In this document: piece after piece, positions 59,875-64,000 of the stretch
Layout: each line of letters begins with the position of its first letter
How positions within the stretch are numbered: position 1 is the stretch's first letter
Assembly: GCA_023442465.1 (NCBI GenBank)
Contig: JAEZZQ010000015.1
Location: forward strand, 434,001-498,000
From: Bacillota bacterium
GTDB lineage: Bacteria; Bacillota; Clostridia; Lachnospirales; Lachnospiraceae
Direction of reading: 5' to 3'
DNA: 64,000 bases
The notes under the pieces: generated by a model
What the model was told of the DNA's origin: nothing
Databases searched by the model: none
Seen by the model: the letters and a program-made list of their open reading frames with translations, nothing else
Made by a program: the position numbers and the translations under genes

Positions 59875-60642
59875 CTAACTAATAGTCAATATACCTATGT
59901 AGTTCCCCATTTTTGTTTTCATTTTCTGCAACCCCCGCGTATGCAGTTGTGAAATTCTCGACTCCGACACTTCCAATATACTGCTTATCTCCTTCAGCGT
60001 TAATTCCTCATAATAATATAATTCGATTACTCTGCGTTCCTTTTCCGTAAGCAGATCCAGCGCCTCTCCCAGTACCTCTTTTAACTCCGCTTTTTCAACT
60101 ACCTCTTCCGGACTGTCAAAATGTGAATTCTTATTATTTTCGGTAGGAACCTCACTTCCCTGTTCCATGAACTCGTTCAGAGACACCACATTCGTGACCT
60201 TCATCTGCGACTGCCACTCTCCGTACTCCGCCTCGGAAATCCCAAGGGAAACCGCAATTTCCCCCTCCGTCGCGTTTCTTCCGTGTATTGCTTCAATTTC
60301 TTTTATCGCAGTCTCTACTTTCTTCTGGCGCTGTCTAATCGTTCTGGGAATCCAGTCCATCTTGCGTATCTGATCGAGAATCGCTCCCCGGATGCGCAGA
60401 CTCGCATAAGTCTCAAATTTGACCTCCTTCATGCTGTCAAACTTATCGATGGCATCTATCAATCCGAAAATACCGTAACCGACTAAGTCGTCGTATTCGA
60501 CGTTATATCCCAAATACATGCTGAGTCTGCCGGCTACCAGCTTTACGAGCGGAGCGTATTCCAAGATGAGTTTTTCGCGTACTTCAACTGACTTCCCTCT
60601 CCCGTATTCCTCCCACAACTTTTTTCTGCCTGCTTCGTCCAT
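59875..60642 (-). CDS. fliA: RNA polymerase sigma factor for flagellar genes (sigma-28, FliA/SigD)
   Basis: Sigma factor of 255 aa directing late flagellar and chemotaxis promoters. It has region 2 (YDDLVGYGIFGLIDAIDKFD, then FETYASLRIRGAILDQIRK with the RIRG signature), region 3 (RNATEGEIAVSLGISEAEYGEW) and region 4 helix-turn-helix (LTLKEISSILEVSESRISQLH). The flagellar-type LRIRGAILDQIRKMDW motif distinguishes it from stress sigma factors. GGAGG lies 6 bases before the ATG. Confidence 0.95.
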   Translation of the reverse strand: MDEAGRKKLWEEYGRGKSVEVREKLILEYAPLVKLVAGRLSMYLGYNVEYDDLVGYGIFGLIDAIDKFDSMKEVKFETYASLRIRGAILDQIRKMDWIPRTIRQRQKKVETAIKEIEAIHGRNATEGEIAVSLGISEAEYGEWQSQMKVTNVVSLNEFMEQGSEVPTENNKNSHFDSPEEVVEKAELKEVLGEALDLLTEKERRVIELYYYEELTLKEISSILEVSESRISQLHTRGLQKMKTKMGNYIGILTIS

Positions 60643-60675
60643 ACTCTCCTCCAGTTGCCCTTAAGATTGTCTTCT

Positions 60676-60939
60676 CTACGAGTCCTCCTGCCCTTCTTCC
60701 TCCACTGCCGCTTCTCCTAACTGCTCCTGTGCTTCATCCGCCATCTCGGGCACCACATTCTGTTTATCGAAAACATCCAGCATCCATTTCAGTAAAGAAC
60801 CTATTATGTAAAAAACGACTAATACTCCAAGTAAGATGGAAAGCATAGTCTTGGTTTCATAGTGAAGCACCCACATAGTAATACTGGTTATCGCGCCTGC
60901 AAACAGCATTAAAAAAGGTGGTATCAATTTCCTTCTCAT
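60676..60939 (-). CDS. Small two-helix membrane protein between cheD and fliA
   Basis: 87 aa with two hydrophobic segments (PPFLMLFAGAITSITMWVL and MLSILLGVLVVFYIIGSLL) and a charged Glu-rich tail. It lies 27 bases after cheD and 33 before fliA in the same direction, with GAGGGG upstream, so it is probably a true gene of the operon. No family recognised. Confidence 0.7.
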   Translation of the reverse strand: MRRKLIPPFLMLFAGAITSITMWVLHYETKTMLSILLGVLVVFYIIGSLLKWMLDVFDKQNVVPEMADEAQEQLGEAAVEEEGQEDS

Positions 60940-60966
60940 TGCCGTTCCCCTCTTTTCTTCTGTTTC

Positions 60967-61452
60967 TTATATTACTCTCTGCTCCTTACCGACCGCACGA
61001 ATTACAAAATCGCCCGTCTCGGGATAAAATATAACCGTCCTTCCGTAGCTGTCACCAGTATCCTGTGCCAAAACCGGTATTTTAAGCTCTGCCAGTTTTT
61101 TTTTCGTTGCCTCCACATTTCTGTCTCCAATGCGCACCATATCCGATTTATTCTGAAAAGCAAACATCTGTGCTCCACCTGCAATTTTCGCCACAAGACG
61201 GCCTTGATTTGCACCCTTTGCGATAATCTGACGTACCAGCTCGACAATTCCCGTATCCGCGAACTTAGGAACATTGCTGTTATTTTTTATCTGCGTGCTG
61301 TCCGGCAGCATGATATGCGCTAAACCGCCTACTTTAGTTATAGGGTCTCGAATTGCGATTCCAACACAAGACCCTAAACCTAAAGTTGTAACGGCGTCCG
61401 GACTCACGCATATTTTAAGATCCGCCATTCCGACTTTTATTATTTCACTCAT
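60967..61452 (-). CDS. cheD: Chemoreceptor glutamine deamidase CheD
   Basis: 161 aa. The catalytic Cys lies in TLGLGSCVGIAIRDP and the His in GGLAHIMLPDS; the conserved KIAGGAQMF and IGDRNVEATKKKL follow. CheD deamidates receptor Gln residues and also binds CheC to regulate its CheY-P phosphatase activity. I chose the ATG at 61452 (MSEIIKVGMADL) over a start 19 codons upstream because it matches the family start and has GGAAG in place. It follows cheC by 43 bases. Confidence 0.94.
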   Translation of the reverse strand: MSEIIKVGMADLKICVSPDAVTTLGLGSCVGIAIRDPITKVGGLAHIMLPDSTQIKNNSNVPKFADTGIVELVRQIIAKGANQGRLVAKIAGGAQMFAFQNKSDMVRIGDRNVEATKKKLAELKIPVLAQDTGDSYGRTVIFYPETGDFVIRAVGKEQRVI

Positions 61453-61495
61453 ATCTCTTCCGAGTCTCCTCTTTTTCTTTGGTACAAACTGTCTC

Positions 61496-62110
61496 TCACA
61501 CAATTCCAAGAGAAGACAATATCTTTCCGTAAGACTCTAAATCAGGAATAAGGATAAAATAACCATCCAACTGAATCTCATCAAAAAACTGCGTCTGTAT
61601 TAATAGAATCTTATCTCCCAAAGTTCCAAATTCAATTGCAGGAACGCTTAAAATAGCACCAGCCATATCCACTGCCAAGGACGGAATCGTAGGATAAATA
61701 CATAAACCCGTAAGCGAAGACAAAGAATTCAAGTAAGATCCGGTAATAATATTTCCTACCTCCTGCAGGGCCGACATTTCCATCTCTGAAAATTCTTCAC
61801 CTTCTAAGGTCATTCCCATAAGCTTGCTTACCAAATGCCTGGCCGACTCTTTCTCCAGCAAAAACATAATACTTCCCGTAATATCTCCGTCTACGCCCAG
61901 ATATATGCCTGCCATAAGCTGCTCCTCACCGCCCATAAGGGAAGCGACATCCTGAAACTCCAGAAGCCTGACCTGCGGCACCGACATGTCAACTTTACAT
62001 TGCAGCATCTGTGCCAAAGCAGTTGTGGCATTTCCTGCTCCGATATTTCCTAACTCCTTTAATACGTCGTAATACTCCTGAGACATAGTCTCCAAATCCA
62101 GATTAGCCAC
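61496..62110 (-). CDS. cheC: CheY-P phosphatase CheC
   Basis: 204 aa with two phosphatase signatures of D/S-x3-E-x2-N type, DVLKELGN and SALQEVGN, each followed by the AGNATTALAQ/TGSYLNSL helix. It dephosphorylates CheY-P and is stimulated by CheD, encoded next. I chose the GTG at 62110 because AGGAGG lies 6 bases upstream; the ATG 12 codons earlier overlaps cheW. Presence of CheC and CheD together suggests Bacillus-type adaptation. Confidence 0.94.
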   Translation of the reverse strand: MANLDLETMSQEYYDVLKELGNIGAGNATTALAQMLQCKVDMSVPQVRLLEFQDVASLMGGEEQLMAGIYLGVDGDITGSIMFLLEKESARHLVSKLMGMTLEGEEFSEMEMSALQEVGNIITGSYLNSLSSLTGLCIYPTIPSLAVDMAGAILSVPAIEFGTLGDKILLIQTQFFDEIQLDGYFILIPDLESYGKILSSLGIV

Positions 62111-62120
62111 AAGTAACCTC

Positions 62121-62588
62121 CTATGCGTTCTCTTTGTCCAATACAACCATGTTTAAATCGAGAAGGGATATCAATCCGCCGTCTCCGTATTTTCCAATGG
62201 CAAAAATAAAGTTTTCCCGCTCTTCTTTACTGTCATATGCTACCTTTTCAATTTGGGTGTTATCCAATGTGACTACTTCCTTCACTTCATCCACAATGAT
62301 TCCGATATTTCCCTGCTGTTCCAGCTTTAAAATAATGATCCTTGTAGCTTTTGAATATTCGTCCAGCTCCAAATCCATCTTTACGCGTATGCTCATAACC
62401 GGAATTACTTCGCCTCTAAGGTTAATAACGCCTCTCAAATATTCTTGCACCTTGGGAACTCTCGTAATATGCTGCATGCGAACAATATTGTCCACGTATT
62501 TAATATTTATGCCGTATTGCTCTTCACCCAGTCTTACTACGATGAACTGAGTGGTCTCATTTTCTAAACCGACTTTTAATTCTTCCAT
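62121..62588 (-). CDS. cheW: Chemotaxis coupling protein CheW
   Basis: Scaffold protein of 155 aa linking receptors to CheA. It has the CheW beta-barrel signatures FIVVRLGEEQYGINIKYVDNI, VPKVQEYLRGVINLRGEVIPV and IGIIVDEVKEVVTLD. AGGAGG lies 8 bases before the ATG. It follows cheA by 13 bases. Confidence 0.96.
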   Translation of the reverse strand: MEELKVGLENETTQFIVVRLGEEQYGINIKYVDNIVRMQHITRVPKVQEYLRGVINLRGEVIPVMSIRVKMDLELDEYSKATRIIILKLEQQGNIGIIVDEVKEVVTLDNTQIEKVAYDSKEERENFIFAIGKYGDGGLISLLDLNMVVLDKENA

Positions 62589-62601
62589 TTGTTATTCCTC
62601 C

Positions 62602-64000
62602 TTAAAACAACGCATTCGTATCGAGAATCAGTGCAACTTCACCGTCGCCCAAAATGGTGGCTCCGCTGATTACTTTACATTTTGTAATATATCTGCCCAA
62701 AGACTTGATAACGATTTCCTGCTGTCCCATAAGTTCATCTACTACAAGGCCTGCCATCCGGCTGCCCTTCTTAACAATGACTACCGTCATGTTATCCTCA
62801 GGACTTTTCTTGCTCGTAACATCGAGCACGCCGCTCAGCCTGATAAGGGGAATAACGATTCCTCTCAAATGGATTACTTCTTTGTTCTGTACCGTCTTGA
62901 TTTCGCTCGGTGAAATATCCTCAATAGTCTGTATGGAACCGAGGGAAACTGCATATTTCTCGCCGCCCACATCTACCATTAATGCCTGAATAATAGCTAA
63001 TGTCAGAGGAAGGCGAATCGTCCATGTGCTTCCTATGCCCGGCTTGCTCTTAACCTCTACTTCGCCGCTGAGAGCTTCAATCTTGGATTTCACCACATCC
63101 AGACCAACGCCTCTTCCTGATACGTCAGATACCACATCAGCGGTGGAGAAGCCCGCATGGAACAGCAGGTTCATAATCTCCTGTTCGGACATATTTTCAC
63201 CCTGGTCTGCAGTGATAATTCCTCTGCTTACGGCCTTATTCTTTACCATTTCAGTATTGATTCCGGCGCCGTCGTCCCGTACCTCGATCACTACATTATT
63301 GCCGTCCTGATAAGCGTCTAAGAAAATAGAGCCTACGGCCGGCTTACCGCTTTCCTTGCGAATCTGGGCCGTTTCCAACCCGTGGTCTGCAGCGTTACGC
63401 AGTAAATGCATCAAAGGATCGCCGATTTCGTCCACTACAGTACGGTCTAATTCCGTCTCCTCGCCGGACATGTACAATTCCATCTTCTTATCTAATTTCT
63501 TCGACAAATCGCGAATCATCCTTGGGAACTTATTTACAACGCTCTCGATAGGAACCATTCGCACCTTCATAACGGATTCATGAAGATTTGTCGTTACGCT
63601 TTCCAAATATTCAATCTGCTCGTTGAAGCCAGAGCTGTTTCCCCTCTCTCCTCCGGAGGCAGATACTAAGGAGTTCTTAGCTATGATAAGCTCGCTCACC
63701 AGATTCATGAGCACATCCAGCTTTTCTATATCTACACGAACGGTCCTGTTTACTACGGGCTTCGATGTCTGGGTTTTCTTCTCCGCCGTTTTTGTACCGC
63801 CCGCCGTCTGAAGTACTGCTTGTCTTTCTGCAGAAACCGCTTCCATACTTCCGCTCTTATCAGAAGCCATAGGCAGCTCCACGTCCATATTGTCGCCTTC
63901 AGACACATATGCCAATTTTTGTCTATCAACTACGGAACCCTGTACATCTTCAATCTCAGAAACATGCTTAACCGCATCCACTACCCTGCTAAGCGGGCTG
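62602..64000 (-). CDS. cheA: Chemotaxis histidine kinase CheA (N-terminal part beyond window)
   Basis: The frame is open to the window edge, so the Hpt and P2 domains are outside. Visible are the P3 dimerisation helices (VDIEKLDVLMNLVSELIIAKN), the P4 ATPase (HLLRNAADHGLE, VRDDGAGIN, SGRGVGLDVVKS) and the P5 CheW-like domain (QALMVDVGGEKYAVSLGSIQ, LRGIVIPLIRLS, VVDELMGQQEIVIKSLG). It receives signals from receptors via CheW and phosphorylates CheY and CheB. Unlike the CheA-like gene at 22548-23858, this one keeps P5 and is the standard motility kinase. Confidence 0.96.
   Translation of the reverse strand, partial: SPLSRVVDAVKHVSEIEDVQGSVVDRQKLAYVSEGDNMDVELPMASDKSGSMEAVSAERQAVLQTAGGTKTAEKKTQTSKPVVNRTVRVDIEKLDVLMNLVSELIIAKNSLVSASGGERGNSSGFNEQIEYLESVTTNLHESVMKVRMVPIESVVNKFPRMIRDLSKKLDKKMELYMSGEETELDRTVVDEIGDPLMHLLRNAADHGLETAQIRKESGKPAVGSIFLDAYQDGNNVVIEVRDDGAGINTEMVKNKAVSRGIITADQGENMSEQEIMNLLFHAGFSTADVVSDVSGRGVGLDVVKSKIEALSGEVEVKSKPGIGSTWTIRLPLTLAIIQALMVDVGGEKYAVSLGSIQTIEDISPSEIKTVQNKEVIHLRGIVIPLIRLSGVLDVTSKKSPEDNMTVVIVKKGSRMAGLVVDELMGQQEIVIKSLGRYITKCKVISGATILGDGEVALILDTNALF

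Overview
The window looks like a chromosomal segment from a motile, Gram-positive anaerobe of the Lachnospiraceae or a close Clostridia relative. The evidence is PolC-type DNA polymerase III, the rimP-nusA-rnpM-ylxQ-infB-rbfA operon, a CheA/CheW/CheC/CheD chemotaxis set joined to sigma-28 (FliA/SigD), Gram-positive BMP-type and LplBC-type ABC transporters, and consensus AGGAGG ribosome-binding sites. Almost every gene lies on the minus strand, so transcription runs from high to low coordinates. The only well-supported plus-strand gene is a small proline-rich protein at 54041-54460.

Layout in coordinate order. (1) 1-5709: rbfA (cut by the window edge), infB, ylxQ, rnpM, nusA, rimP. (2) 5710-7433: tRNA-Glu(CTC) with its terminator, a CheY-like receiver and an unusual CheX-like phosphatase. 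(3) 7493-13084: polC and ispG. (4) 13156-16479: a Ser/Thr kinase with a pentapeptide-repeat N-terminus, a PP2C phosphatase, a long leader with a strong promoter, and a 287-bp imperfect palindrome. (5) 16499-22411: rseP, dxr, cdsA, uppS, frr, pyrH and a bactofilin. (6) 22548-27818: a chemotaxis-like phosphorelay (PAS protein, histidine kinase, receiver-HD-GYP, CheB, receiver, CheA-like kinase without a CheW domain). (7) 27948-34777: a nucleoside-type BMP/ABC transporter and a Pit phosphate transporter with its DUF47 partner. (8) 35065-50282: a long glycan operon running LacI regulator, two permeases, binding lipoprotein, GH20, GH38, GH3, GH2 and a lyxose/mannose isomerase; the enzyme set fits N-glycan core degradation. 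(9) 50783-54460: hydrolase-LytTR-DUF3021 operon, a GyrI-like protein, a possible decayed gene, and the proline-rich protein. (10) 54548-56290: rpsB-tsf. (11) 56477-64000: the flagellar/chemotaxis operon end (cheA, cheW, cheC, cheD, a small membrane protein, fliA, fapA, two unknowns and a truncated MltG-like protein).

RpsB-tsf-pyrH-frr is normally one block in Firmicutes. Here about 32 kb of signalling, transport and glycan genes separates tsf from the bactofilin-pyrH-frr block, which has its own promoter. The points I would look at first are the palindromic element at 16193-16479, the kinase pentapeptide tract that runs straight into its glycine loop, the CheW-less CheA relay, and the N-glycan operon with its operator candidates. 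I found no CRISPR array, intact transposase, prophage or recognised riboswitch. All functional calls come from reading motifs, not from database searches.
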